A stretch of 64,000 bases of DNA from JAIBAC01 sp046331095 (GCA_046331095.1 JAXLRM010000003.1:248001-312000), one strand, 5' to 3'. Positions 44,526 through 53,002 are shown, counted from the first letter of the stretch. Notes: generated by a model not told the origin, from the letters alone. Made by a program: numbers and translations.

Positions 44526-45484
44526 GCGCGCGCATCGGCCGCCTGGGTGATGCGCAGGTACATGGGGCCGAGCAAGTCCTCGACGGCGAGCGGACCGACG
44601 TTCAGTCCCATCGGACCACGCTCGGCGAGGGCAGCGTCGGCGACGCGAGCTGCGACCGGGCGCACCCGAACCTCGTCGAGCCCGGGCCCCGCACGCCAGA
44701 ACTCCACCGCCGCTGGAGCCCCCACCCCGCTCTCCGCGGACTTCCCTGCGGGGCGCGATCGGGTCCGGCGCTGCGGGACGTCGGGCGTCGCAGTCGTTCT
44801 CCGGCGGCGCAGGCCCGACAGCAGCTCGTCGCGGCTGCGACCCCTCCACAGCAGCAGCAGGAACGGGTCGTCGTCGAAGGCCTCGGCGGCGAGGTAGCAG
44901 ACAGCGGCAACGTGCTTGCAGACGGTCGCGGCGTCCGGACAGCTGCAGTGGACGAAGAGGCCGACGCTCCTCGACTCCAGCAGCTCCACTCCGCTGCGGC
45001 GCGCCACCTCCTCGAAGTCGTGGGGGAGGCGGCCGTCGAGCAGCGCCGCGGCGTAGGCAGCGCGTCCCGCGAGCTCGGCCTCGACCGACGCCCACTCGTC
45101 CACCCCGACGACGTCCATCGCGAGTGACACGTCGTAAGGCTCGGGCCTGCTTCCCTGGACGCGTGCGCGGATCGCGCCCGCCTCGACGACGAGCTCGACC
45201 ACCTGACCCTTGCGTGCGTAGGAGCGCCCACGACTGAGCCGTCCCCCGTGGCCGAGGTCGTCGAGGAACGTGAGGAACCGCCGGGACCACCACGAGTCGC
45301 CGATGTCGCCGCGCCGGCTGCGTGCCTTGATCCCGTCGGCGCGCAGCGGCGGGCCGAAGTCCTCGAACGAGTACGGCTCGTCGGCGAGGTAGTCGCCGTC
45401 GGGGATGTCGCCATCGGGGAAGTCATCGGGCGCGGGCGGGTCGACGTGGTCCCAGTCGCTCCCTGTGACGTCGCGCCCGCTCAC
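44510..45484 (-). CDS. SWIM zinc-finger protein paired with SNF2 helicase
   Basis: This 324-residue protein has an acidic N-terminus (DPPAPDDFPDGDIPDGDYLA) and a middle region GDSWWSRRFLTFLDDLGHGG then RLSRGRSYARKGQVVELVV, typical of SWIM partner proteins. The zinc-binding CSCPDAATVCKHVAAV (CxC then CxH) is at about residues 179-194. The C-terminal third is low complexity. The GTG overlaps the SNF2 gene's stop by 4 bases (45481-45484). The SNF2/SWIM pair recurs in bacteria and is thought to act in nucleic acid processing, but its role is unsettled. Confidence 0.87.
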   Translation of the reverse strand: MSGRDVTGSDWDHVDPPAPDDFPDGDIPDGDYLADEPYSFEDFGPPLRADGIKARSRRGDIGDSWWSRRFLTFLDDLGHGGRLSRGRSYARKGQVVELVVEAGAIRARVQGSRPEPYDVSLAMDVVGVDEWASVEAELAGRAAYAAALLDGRLPHDFEEVARRSGVELLESRSVGLFVHCSCPDAATVCKHVAAVCYLAAEAFDDDPFLLLLWRGRSRDELLSGLRRRRTTATPDVPQRRTRSRPAGKSAESGVGAPAAVEFWRAGPGLDEVRVRPVAARVADAALAERGPMGLNVGPLAVEDLLGPMYLRITQAADARAYGDE

Positions 45485-48400
45485 GTGCAGTCCCCCCAGG
45501 TGCCGTTCTCCAGGCCGACAGCATCCCTCCCGAGCGTCACGAGGTCGCGTAGCTCGTCCATGTCGAGGGACGTGAGCCAGTCCTCGCCGGTACCGATCAC
45601 GGACTCGGCGAGGCCGCGCTTGTCCGTGAGGATCGTGTCGATGCGGTCCTCGATCGTGCCCTGGCACACGAGCTTGCGGACCATCACGTCGCGGATTGCG
45701 CCGATCCGGTACGCACGGTCGGTGGCCTGGTCCTCGACCGCGGGGTTCCACCACCTGTCGTAGTGGATCACGTGGTTCGCGGCGGTCAGGTTCAGGCCGA
45801 CACCCCCGGCGCGCAGCGACAGCAGCATCACCGGGGCTCCGTTGCCGGACTGGAACGACTCGACCATCGCTTCGCGGGCTTTCTGGTTCACGCTGCCGTG
45901 GAGGAAGGCCGTCTCGACGCCGAAGGTGTCGGCGATGTGGCGGCCGAGGCGCCCGCCGAAGGAGGCGAACTGGGTGAACACCAGCGCCCGCTCCCCCGTC
46001 GCGAGGATGGCTTCGAGGAGCTCCTCGAGGCGGGTGAGCTTGCCCGAGCGATTCTCGAGAGGGGATGCGTCGCCGAGGAGCTGCGCCGGGTGGTTGCACA
46101 CCGCCTTGAGCTTGGAGATCGTCGCCAGTACGAGGCCGCGTCGTTGCACGCCCTCGGCCTCGTCGACCGCGGCGAGCATGTCGTCGACGACGGCCTGGTA
46201 GAGCGTGGCCTGTTCGCGAGTCAGCGTGCAGTGCTCGACGACCTCGGTCTTGTCGGGCAGGTCGGGTGCGATCTCGGGATCGGTCTTCACGCGCCGCAGC
46301 ACGAAGGGCCGCGTCAGGCGGGCCAGGACGGCGACGGCATCTTCGTCGCGGTACCGCTCGATCGGTACCGCGAACGTGCGCCGGAAGCCCGCAGCGGAGC
46401 CGAGCACCCCGGGGTTGGCGAACTCCATGATCGACCAGAGGTCCCCGAGGCGGTTCTCCACGGGGGTGCCGGTGAGGGCGACGTGGTGGCGGGCAGGCAC
46501 GGCGCGCGCCGCGCGGCTCGCGCCCGACGCGGCGTTCTTGACGAGTTGTGCCTCGTCGAGGACGACGCGGTCGAAGCCGCACCCACGCAGGAACTCGACG
46601 TCGCGCGCCAGGATGCCGTAGGTGGTGAGGACGAGGTCAGCGCCCGCGAGGCTCTCCGCGAGGTGCTCCCCACGCGCCCGATCGGCTCCGTAGTGGCTCA
46701 CGACCTCGAGCTGGGGTGTGAAGCGCGCTGCCTCCGACTGCCAGTTCGCGAGGACCGACGTGGGGCAGACGAGCAGCGTCGGCTCACGGCGTGATCCGGT
46801 CGTGCGCTCGTCGGCGAGAAGCGCGAGGAGCTGCGCTGTCTTGCCGAGGCCCATGTCGTCGGCGAGGACGGCGCCGAGGCCGACGTCGCTCATGAATCGC
46901 AGCCAGCCCAGCCCGCGCTCCTGGTAGGGCCGCAGCGCGCCGCTGAAACCCTCCGGAGTGGGCCGTGGCCCGGTGTCCGCGAAGCCGCCGTCGAGTAGGT
47001 CGCCCACCCAGCCCTCGGCTTCGACCGCGACAACCGGCAGGTCGACGTCGGCCGCCTCGAGGCCGGCCGCGGCACGCAGGACCTCGACGCCCGCGAGCGT
47101 CCCGCGGTCGCGTCCGGCTTCGACGAACTTCACGGCTGCCTCGACTGCGGCGACGTCAACCTGGACCCACTTGCCGCGGTGGCGCACGAGCGGCTGCTTG
47201 AGCGACGCAAGTCGCGCAAGCTCGTCCTCGTCGAGGACCTCTTCGCCGATTGCGACCGCCCAGTCGTATTCGCAGATGCCGTCGGCGCCCAGCAGTCCCG
47301 ACCCGGCGCCGCCCTCCACCATCGCCGAGGCCTCGGTCGCGGGCCGCACCCGCAGGCGGATCCCGAGCCGCTCCTGCGGCCCGAAGTGCGCGGGCACCTG
47401 AACGTCGAAACCGGCGGCCTCGAGCAGGGGCACCGCGTCGCGCAGGAACTCGAGCGCGGTGTCGGCATCGACGTCGAGGGACTCGGGCAGGGCGTCCTCG
47501 AGTGCTGCGGCGAGCGGCGGCCACAGGCGCGAGGCGCGGCCGAGGTCTGCCAGGAGCCTGTCCTGGGGCGGCTCGTAGACCTGGTCGAACCACTGGAGGG
47601 TGCCCGCCTCGGACCACACGTCGGCCGCCGCGACGAGCAGGCTCGGGTCGTCGCGAGCGCGCAGCAGGAGCTCGATCCGCCACCGGTCCACGCGGCCGTC
47701 GCCGGGGTCGCCTTCGGGGTCGCCTTCGGGGTCGCCTTCAAGGGCGCCTTCGGGGTCGTCGAGCAGCGTCGGCGGCACCAGGCGCAGGCACGTCTGGAGC
47801 GCCGCGGACTCCCCCGGCGGCCGTGCCCACGCGGCCAGCCGGTCGGCCAGGGACGCGGCGGCGTTCGCGTCGGCGTCGAGGCGCGCGTCGCCGGACCTGA
47901 GCCCGCCGAGCCAGGCGGAGACCGTGTCGGTGCCGCGCGGCGCCTTGAGGCGCGAGCCGCCGAGGGCGTCACGTGCGAGGGTGTCGACGAGGAGGTCGAC
48001 CACGACGGCGCCGTCGGCGCCCAATGCTGCGGGGGCGGCAGCGGCGAGCCGCTCGACGCGGTCGTCGCCGACCGCAGGGTCCGCGACCCAGCGTGACGAG
48101 TACGAGCCGTCGGCGAACACGACCGAGGGCAGGATCCGCCCGGCGGCGCTCAGGTCCACCGCCAGGTTCGCGGCTGCTGCGAGCCAACGCAGGGAGTCGG
48201 CCGCACGCACCCGTTCGGGCAGGGCCGCGAGCCCAGCGGGCAGGTCGAGCAGATCGGCGGGCCCCATTGCCAGGCAGTCGACTTCGACGGCCAGCGTCGA
48301 AGCGGCCACCGCGCCGGTCTCGGGGCCGCCTGCCCACGGCGACGCCGTCGCGGTGCCGCTGCCCACCGGAACTCGCACCGCGGCCCTGGACGGCTGCGGC

Positions 48401-48567
48401 GACACGGCCAGGGCGGCCGCAGCGTCGCCGAGCTCCGCATGGGTCAGGTACGGGCGCGCAACTGTGGTGGCCTCCGGCTGCGGCACCGCCACGGGGTGGC
48501 TCCCGACGGGGTGCTCGCCCCAGATGGCGGCCCCGTGAGCGTCCCACCTCGCATGGAGGACGACCAT
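45481..48567 (-). CDS. SNF2-family (SWI2/SNF2) DEAD-like helicase
   Basis: This is a 1028-residue ATP-dependent DNA translocase. The N-terminal ~500 residues form the bacterial SNF2-associated region, with an in-frame GDPE repeat near residue 275. The motor has VLADDMGLGKTAQ (Walker A, about 568), VLDEAQ (motif II, about 671) and GTPVENRLGDLWSIMEF, then the second RecA lobe with ALVFTQFASFGGRLGRH and MLLSLRAGGVGLNLTAANHV, then DRAYRIGAI. It is coupled to the SWIM protein downstream. In bacteria such RapA-like or HepA-like proteins remodel polymerase or DNA; defence roles are also proposed for relatives. Confidence 0.9.
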   Translation of the reverse strand: MVVLHARWDAHGAAIWGEHPVGSHPVAVPQPEATTVARPYLTHAELGDAAAALAVSPQPSRAAVRVPVGSGTATASPWAGGPETGAVAASTLAVEVDCLAMGPADLLDLPAGLAALPERVRAADSLRWLAAAANLAVDLSAAGRILPSVVFADGSYSSRWVADPAVGDDRVERLAAAAPAALGADGAVVVDLLVDTLARDALGGSRLKAPRGTDTVSAWLGGLRSGDARLDADANAAASLADRLAAWARPPGESAALQTCLRLVPPTLLDDPEGALEGDPEGDPEGDPGDGRVDRWRIELLLRARDDPSLLVAAADVWSEAGTLQWFDQVYEPPQDRLLADLGRASRLWPPLAAALEDALPESLDVDADTALEFLRDAVPLLEAAGFDVQVPAHFGPQERLGIRLRVRPATEASAMVEGGAGSGLLGADGICEYDWAVAIGEEVLDEDELARLASLKQPLVRHRGKWVQVDVAAVEAAVKFVEAGRDRGTLAGVEVLRAAAGLEAADVDLPVVAVEAEGWVGDLLDGGFADTGPRPTPEGFSGALRPYQERGLGWLRFMSDVGLGAVLADDMGLGKTAQLLALLADERTTGSRREPTLLVCPTSVLANWQSEAARFTPQLEVVSHYGADRARGEHLAESLAGADLVLTTYGILARDVEFLRGCGFDRVVLDEAQLVKNAASGASRAARAVPARHHVALTGTPVENRLGDLWSIMEFANPGVLGSAAGFRRTFAVPIERYRDEDAVAVLARLTRPFVLRRVKTDPEIAPDLPDKTEVVEHCTLTREQATLYQAVVDDMLAAVDEAEGVQRRGLVLATISKLKAVCNHPAQLLGDASPLENRSGKLTRLEELLEAILATGERALVFTQFASFGGRLGRHIADTFGVETAFLHGSVNQKAREAMVESFQSGNGAPVMLLSLRAGGVGLNLTAANHVIHYDRWWNPAVEDQATDRAYRIGAIRDVMVRKLVCQGTIEDRIDTILTDKRGLAESVIGTGEDWLTSLDMDELRDLVTLGRDAVGLENGTWGDCT
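47704..47760 (-). repeat. 12-bp in-frame tandem repeat coding GDPE
   Basis: Units of 12 bases at 47704, 47716 and 47728, with a variant at 47740 and a partial fifth unit, encode Gly-Asp-Pro-Glu repeats in the N-terminal region of the SNF2 protein. Confidence 0.9.
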
Positions 48568-48771
48568 GAGGGTTCCTCCGTCACATTTACGTCGAACTCG
48601 CGTTGTGTACCGGGAACGTGCACCAGTGCCGCACAGCCGGCGCGGCCGACCGGAGCACCCACGGGGAAGGGGTGCAGGGCGTCACTGGTGTGGGGTGGGG
48701 GCGCTACTACGCCGGCGCAGCAGCGCCCCCACCCCACCCACGACCCGGGATCAGCTCGGGGGGAAGCGGAA
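48568..48771. other. Intergenic gap between SNF2 gene and HU gene
   Basis: These 204 bases contain no gene. They hold the SNF2 promoter region (48568-48690) and a strong hairpin at 48690-48737 that probably ends hup transcription. Confidence 0.6.
48690..48737 (-). terminator. Strong hairpin downstream of hup
   Basis: A 16-base perfect stem (48690-48705 with 48722-48737), core GGGGTGGGGGCGCT and its complement, closes a 16-base loop 35 bases downstream of the hup stop on the minus strand. There is no T-tract, which is usual for actinobacterial hairpin terminators. Confidence 0.65.
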
Positions 48772-49050
48772 TCAGCCGCCCTTGACGGCGGCCTTGAGCT
48801 TGCTCCCCGCCGCCAGCTTCACGGCAGGCGTCTCGGGGATCTTGATCTCTTCTCCCGTCTGAGGGTTGCGACCGGTGCGGGCCGAGCGGATGGTCCGTTC
48901 GACTGTCAGCCATCCCGGGATCTGGACCTTCTCGCCCTTCGCCACGGTCGACGAAACCACCTCGAAGAAGGCGGTGACGACGCCGTCGGCGTCGGTCTGC
49001 GTGACTCCCGCTTGGTCGGCGATCGCGGCCACGAGCTCGGACTTGTTCAT
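48772..49050 (-). CDS. hup: HU-family nucleoid protein
   Basis: This 92-residue protein has the complete HU fold: MNKSELVAAIADQAGVTQTD dimer helices and the beta-arm GRNPQTGEEIKIPETPAVKL. It bends and compacts DNA. It lacks the long Lys/Ala-rich C-terminal tail of mycobacterial and streptomycete HupB/HupS, which argues against those lineages. The ATG at 49050 is preceded by AAGGAGT. It is a single gene with a strong terminator. Confidence 0.95.
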   Translation of the reverse strand: MNKSELVAAIADQAGVTQTDADGVVTAFFEVVSSTVAKGEKVQIPGWLTVERTIRSARTGRNPQTGEEIKIPETPAVKLAAGSKLKAAVKGG

Positions 49051-49197
49051 TCCCTACTCCTTCTGCCGTCCGAGGGCACGCGCCAACGTAGCCGACGCAA
49101 GTGACAGCTTCAGGGATGCTGGGCAGGTCCTACACGCCATCACGACGAAGTCGTGGCCTGGCAATCCCTGGAACCTGTTCCCTAGCGTGTGCAGACC

Positions 49198-50157
49198 ATG
49201 AAGCTTGCTCCGGCGCCATTCACCGAAGGCCGCGTGCGCCTACCCGACGGTCGCAGGCTCGGCTACGCCGAGTTCGGCGACCCCGACGGCGAGGTCCTGT
49301 TGTGGTTCCACGGCACGCCGGGGGGCCGCAAGCAGGTTCCACCCGCCACCCCGGCGGCGGCGCTCGAGAGGGGCCTGCGCGTCATCTGCGTGGAGCGGCC
49401 CGGCGTCGGGCTGTCGACACACCACGACGGCCGCACCCTCGCCACGTGGACTGCCGACATCGACGCATTGGCGGACCGCCTCGGCATCGAGCGCTTCTGC
49501 GTCGCCGGCCTCTCGGGCGGCGGACCGCACGCTCTCGCCGTCGCTCACGACCTCGGCGACCGCGTGGCCGGGGCCGCGGTCCTCGGTGGCCTCGGCCCCG
49601 TCGTCGGCGACGAGGCACCCGGTGGAGGGTTACTCGATTCACCCCTCGTCCAGGGCGGTGCGCGCTTCCTCCCGCTCGTGCAGGCTCCGCTCGGGACGAT
49701 GATCTCGATGCTGCTGCCGGCGCTCATCCCGGTGCGCAACCAGGTCTTCGGCCTCTACGCACGCTTCGGCCCCGACACCGATCGGCCCGTGTTCGCGATG
49801 CCCGAGTTCCGCGACATGTTCGTCAAGGACCTCATCAGTTCGGGCAGGCGTCAGATGCGGGCCCTCGTGGGCGACGCACTCGTGTTCATGCAGCCGTGGC
49901 ACTTCTCGCTGCGCGACGTCGACGTGCCGGTCACGATCTGGCACGGCGGCGCCGATCGGCTCGTCCCCGTCGACCACGGCCGCCACATGTCCGAGCTCAT
50001 CCCCGGCGCTGCCTTCGTGACCGTTCCCGGCGAGGGCCACTTCGCAGGCTTCGTGCGTGTCGACGCCGTCCTCGACGCGTGTATGCGCTGGCATGCCGGC
50101 GAGGACGCAGCGCACTCCGATGCGAGCGCGCCTGCGGACGCCGCCGCCGACGGCTGA
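49198..50157 (+). CDS. Alpha/beta hydrolase
   Basis: This 319-residue protein has the oxyanion HGTPGG (about residues 39-44), the nucleophile elbow GLSGGGPHA (about 106-114), a probable acid in WHGGADRLVP and the base His in PGEGHFAGF. The family includes esterases and haloalkane dehalogenase-like enzymes; the substrate is unknown. ATG at 49198 lies 9 bases after TAGCGT (49183-49188), so it may be leaderless. The stop is followed within 6 bases by a palindromic tandem array. Confidence 0.85.
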   Translation: MKLAPAPFTEGRVRLPDGRRLGYAEFGDPDGEVLLWFHGTPGGRKQVPPATPAAALERGLRVICVERPGVGLSTHHDGRTLATWTADIDALADRLGIERFCVAGLSGGGPHALAVAHDLGDRVAGAAVLGGLGPVVGDEAPGGGLLDSPLVQGGARFLPLVQAPLGTMISMLLPALIPVRNQVFGLYARFGPDTDRPVFAMPEFRDMFVKDLISSGRRQMRALVGDALVFMQPWHFSLRDVDVPVTIWHGGADRLVPVDHGRHMSELIPGAAFVTVPGEGHFAGFVRVDAVLDACMRWHAGEDAAHSDASAPADAAADG

Positions 50158-50162
50158 CCGAC

Positions 50163-50360
50163 AGGCCCCCCCTCCAAACGCGGGCAAGACGACCCGCCAG
50201 CGCGACAAGTCACCCGCGTTCGGGATGGGCCCCCCCTCCAAACGCGGGCAAGACGACCCGCCAGCGCGACAAGTCACCCGCGTTCGGGATGGGCCCCCCT
50301 CCAAACGCGGGCAAAACGACCCGCCAGCGCGACAAGTCACCCGCGTTCGGGATGGGCCTT
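50163..50360. repeat. Second palindromic repeat family: 44-bp unit, three copies
   Basis: Copies at 50177-50220, 50241-50284 and 50304-50347 are nearly identical. Each starts AACGCGGG and ends CCCGCGTT, an 8-base perfect inverted repeat, with an inner GACCCGCCAGCGCGAC segment. Spacers of 20 and 19 bases (CGGGATGGGCCC then C/T run) separate them, giving a period of 64 and 63. The array lies between convergent genes (hydrolase and ABC permease) and has no sequence similarity to the 49-bp family, although period and location type match. No gene lies in 50158-50373. Confidence 0.92.
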
Positions 50361-50373
50361 CCTGTTCCCCGGC

Positions 50374-51162
50374 TCAGGTGATGCGGCGGTACTTGCGCAC
50401 CGCCAGCGTCCCGAACACGGCCAGCAACCCGACACTCCACGCCACGGTGTAGCCGACGTAGGCCCACGTGCTCTGGCCCGGCGGCGCCCCGAAGGTCAAC
50501 CCCCGGATCGCGTTCGCGGCCACGGTGACGGGGTTGATGCGGGCGAACGCCTGCAGCCAGCCCGGCATCGTGTCGACGGGCACGAACACGCTGGAGGCGA
50601 ACACGAGCGGGAAGATCCAGATGAACCCCGAGATCTGCGCGGTCTCGACGTCCTTGACGGCAAGGCCGATCAGGGCACTTATCCAGCAGAACGCGAACCC
50701 GAACAGCGCCAGCAGCACGAGGGCGAGGAGCGCCTCGGCAGCTCCCTGGTGGATGCGGAACCCGATGAGCGCACCGACGCCGACGGTGAGCAGCGCGTCG
50801 AGGGTGTTGCGCGTGACGTCGGAGATCGTGCGGCCCGCGAGCACCGCCGAGCGTGCCATCGGCAGCGACCGGAACCGGTCGACGAAGCCCTTCTGCATGT
50901 CGTCGGCGAGACCGACTCCGGTCTGGGTCGCGCCGAACATCGTCGTCTGCACCACCAGCCCCGGCAGCAGGAAGTCGATGTAGGCAACCCCGGGTGGGAG
51001 TTGCGCCCCGATCGCACCGCCGAAGACGAAGGTGAACAACAGCAGGAACATCACCGGCTGCACGGTCGAGAACACGAGGAGCTGGGGGATGCGCACGTAG
51101 CGCAGGAGGTTGCGCTTGGTCACTACGGCGGCGTCGGAGACCGCCCAGCGCAGCGAGGTCAT
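50374..51162 (-). CDS. ABC-2 type exporter permease (DrrB-like)
   Basis: This 262-residue protein has six membrane segments (first near 25-50, QLLVFSTVQPVMFLLLFTFVFGG). The ABC-2 signature region FVDRFRSLPMARSAVLAGR in the second cytosolic loop and the NPVTVAANAIRGL motif before the last helix are typical of DrrB daunorubicin-type permeases. Its ATG overlaps the ATPase gene's stop by 4 bases (51159-51162), so they form one exporter. Cargo is unknown. Confidence 0.88.
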   Translation of the reverse strand: MTSLRWAVSDAAVVTKRNLLRYVRIPQLLVFSTVQPVMFLLLFTFVFGGAIGAQLPPGVAYIDFLLPGLVVQTTMFGATQTGVGLADDMQKGFVDRFRSLPMARSAVLAGRTISDVTRNTLDALLTVGVGALIGFRIHQGAAEALLALVLLALFGFAFCWISALIGLAVKDVETAQISGFIWIFPLVFASSVFVPVDTMPGWLQAFARINPVTVAANAIRGLTFGAPPGQSTWAYVGYTVAWSVGLLAVFGTLAVRKYRRIT

Positions 51163-52184
51163 GGCCTGGACCTCCCGCGCTGACGGCCGGGCGCCGCCCC
51201 CGCTGCCGCAGCGTCGCCGTCACCGTCCTCGTCCTCGGCCACCCTGCCGGTGAGGGCGAGGAAGACGTCGTCGAGGGTGGGACGGTGCATCGCGAGATCC
51301 GCGATCTCGATTCCGCTGTCGTCGAGGCGGCGCACGACCTCGGCGAGCACGCCGGCGCCGCCCGGCGACGCCACCGAGACCCGCCCTGCGTCCGCGTCGA
51401 CGTGGCACTCGGCGCCCTCGCCGGCGCCGACCGCGCCTGCCACCACCACGGAGGCTTCCTGCGCGCGGGCGCGCTCGACGACCTCGACCTCGATCACGTC
51501 GCCACCCACCCGCGACTTGAGCTCGTCGGCGGTGCCCTCGGCGATGAGCCTGCCGTGGTCGATGACGACGATGCGGTCGGCGAGCTTGTCGGCCTCCTCG
51601 AGGTACTGGGTCGTGAGCAGGACCGTGACCCCTTCGCGCACGAGGTCGTCGAGAAGGCCCCACAACTGCCGGCGGCTGCGCGGGTCGAGCCCGGTGGTCG
51701 GCTCGTCGAGGAACAGCACCTGCGGCTTCGACACGAGCGAAGCACCGAGGTCGAGGCGCCGGCGCATGCCGCCCGAGTAAGTCTTGACGGTGCGGTCGGC
51801 GGCGTCGGTGAGCTCGAAGCGTTCGAGCAACTCCACGGCGCGAAGGCGCACGTGCTTCTTGTCCAGGTGCGAGAGACGCCCGACCATCTCGAGGTTCTCG
51901 CGCCCGGTCAGGTTCTCGTCGACGGCGGCGTACTGGCCTGCGAGGCCGATGCGGGTGCGCAGTTCGGCGGTGTCGTCCAGGATGTCGCAGCCGGCGACGA
52001 CGGCACGCCCGGTATCGGGGCGCAAGAGGGTCGTGAGGATCTTGACGGCGGTGGTCTTGCCCGCCCCGTTGGGGCCGAGGAGCCCGAGCACGGTGCCCTC
52101 GGCGATGGTGAAGCTGACATCTTCGAGGGCGTGCACCGCGCCGTAGTACTTGGCGAGACCCTCGACTTCGACGGCGTTGTTCAT
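51159..52184 (-). CDS. ABC transporter ATPase (DrrA-like)
   Basis: This 341-residue ATPase has Walker A GPNGAGKTTAV (about residues 38-48), the Q-loop Gln in GLAGQYAAVDENLTGREN, signature YSGGMRRRLDLGASL and Walker B VLFLDEPTTGLDPRSR. The C-terminal ~100 residues form the DrrA dimerisation extension, ending in an acidic/Ala tail. ATG at 52184 lies 7 bases from TAGCGT (52192-52197), so the operon is likely leaderless. With the DrrB-like permease it would export a drug or lipid. Confidence 0.9.
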   Translation of the reverse strand: MNNAVEVEGLAKYYGAVHALEDVSFTIAEGTVLGLLGPNGAGKTTAVKILTTLLRPDTGRAVVAGCDILDDTAELRTRIGLAGQYAAVDENLTGRENLEMVGRLSHLDKKHVRLRAVELLERFELTDAADRTVKTYSGGMRRRLDLGASLVSKPQVLFLDEPTTGLDPRSRRQLWGLLDDLVREGVTVLLTTQYLEEADKLADRIVVIDHGRLIAEGTADELKSRVGGDVIEVEVVERARAQEASVVVAGAVGAGEGAECHVDADAGRVSVASPGGAGVLAEVVRRLDDSGIEIADLAMHRPTLDDVFLALTGRVAEDEDGDGDAAAAGAAPGRQRGRSRP

Positions 52185-52293
52185 TGGCGGCACGCTAGCG
52201 GCGCGCCCCCCCGGGAACGGGGCACTTTGCACCCGCGACCGGGACCGCTGCGCAGCCGACCGGTGCGTCGTCGCTAGAGTGCTGGTCCCACGC

Positions 52294-52371
52294 GGGCCGG
52301 TAGCTCAACCGCGCAGAGCACGCCCTCCTTAGGGGCGGAGATGGACGGTTCGAATCCTCCCCGGCCCACCA
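52294..52371 (+). tRNA. Non-canonical tRNA-like gene (Lys or Arg type uncertain), with encoded CCA
   Basis: The 78-base element has a perfect 7-bp acceptor stem (GGGCCGG/CCGGCCC), discriminator A and an encoded CCA, a 4-bp D stem (GCTC/GAGC) and a perfect 5-bp anticodon stem (CGCCC/GGGCG). The anticodon loop then reads TCCTTAG, which gives anticodon CTT (Lys) but has C instead of U at position 33. An alternative register would give CCT (Arg) but breaks the stem. The D loop lacks the GG pair, and the T stem GACGG/CCTCC has two mismatches around TTCGAAT. A TAGAGT box (52274-52279) precedes it. It may be a decaying or specialised tRNA. Confidence 0.6.
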
Positions 52372-52377
52372 CGCCCA

Positions 52378-52440
52378 CTCGACGGCCTGGCTCGACGGCC
52401 TGGCTCGACGGCCTGGCTCGACGACCTGGCTCCTCGGCCT
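52378..52440. repeat. 13-bp tandem repeat next to the tRNA-like gene
   Basis: Four units of CTCGACGGCCTGG (52378, 52391, 52404 and a variant at 52417), plus a degenerate fifth, fill the gap between the tRNA-like 3' end and the stop codon of the convergent secreted-protein gene. The period is not a multiple of three and the repeat is non-coding. Confidence 0.9.
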
Positions 52441-53002
52441 AGGGGGACACAGCAAGCTCGCAGGGCTGGCCGCCGACGCAGACGACCTGTTGGAGCGACC
52501 ACAGGGTCGCCCACCCGCCGGGGCGGTTCGGGAACCCGATCGGGAACGGCGACGCGTACCCCTCCACGGTCGCACCCGATCCCACCACGGCCGTCACGTG
52601 GACGTTGCCGAGCAAGTAGGCCTGGCCCACGACCACGGTGTCGGGAGGGCTTCCAGAGACCTCGATCGCGTGCCCGAGCGCGAAGCAGTCGAAGCCGACA
52701 CGGCCGGTGGCCGCGTCGTATTCGAGGCGGGTGACGAATCCGGCTATGCAGGTGGCACCGAGCGAGGTCCCGCCCGAGGTCACGTCCCAACTCACGTCGG
52801 CCAGCGCGACGGTGAGCGGACTGCCGGTGGGCGACGTCAGCGCCGTGACCGTTCCGGTCAGCGAGGCCGCGTAGCCGGTGCCTGCGCCCCCCATGTTCAC
52901 GTTCACACCGTGGATCGGCTCGGCGGCGGCACCCGCGCCGGACAGCCCCACCAACACCACGGCGAGCGCCACCGCCCCCACGGCTCGCGGAATCACGCGC
53001 AC
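52439..53002 (-). CDS. Secreted protein of unknown function
   Basis: This 187-residue protein starts at GTG 53002 (VRVIPRAVGAVALAVVLVGL), a signal peptide ending near GAGAAAEP, with a strong GGGGAGGGG ribosome site upstream. The mature part is a beta-rich domain with four Cys (GATCIAGF, GFDCFAL, QVVCVGG, QPCELAV), presumably two disulphides, and an N-terminal HGVNVNMGGAGTGYAA. I do not recognise the family. The gene ends inside the region of the 13-bp repeats near the tRNA-like gene. Confidence 0.65.
   Translation of the reverse strand: MRVIPRAVGAVALAVVLVGLSGAGAAAEPIHGVNVNMGGAGTGYAASLTGTVTALTSPTGSPLTVALADVSWDVTSGGTSLGATCIAGFVTRLEYDAATGRVGFDCFALGHAIEVSGSPPDTVVVGQAYLLGNVHVTAVVGSGATVEGYASPFPIGFPNRPGGWATLWSLQQVVCVGGQPCELAVSP

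Noticed and set aside
50163..50360. CRISPR-like array of 44-bp units
   Set aside because: Only three units, with identical 19-20-base spacers and no cas genes, so it is a tandem palindromic repeat.
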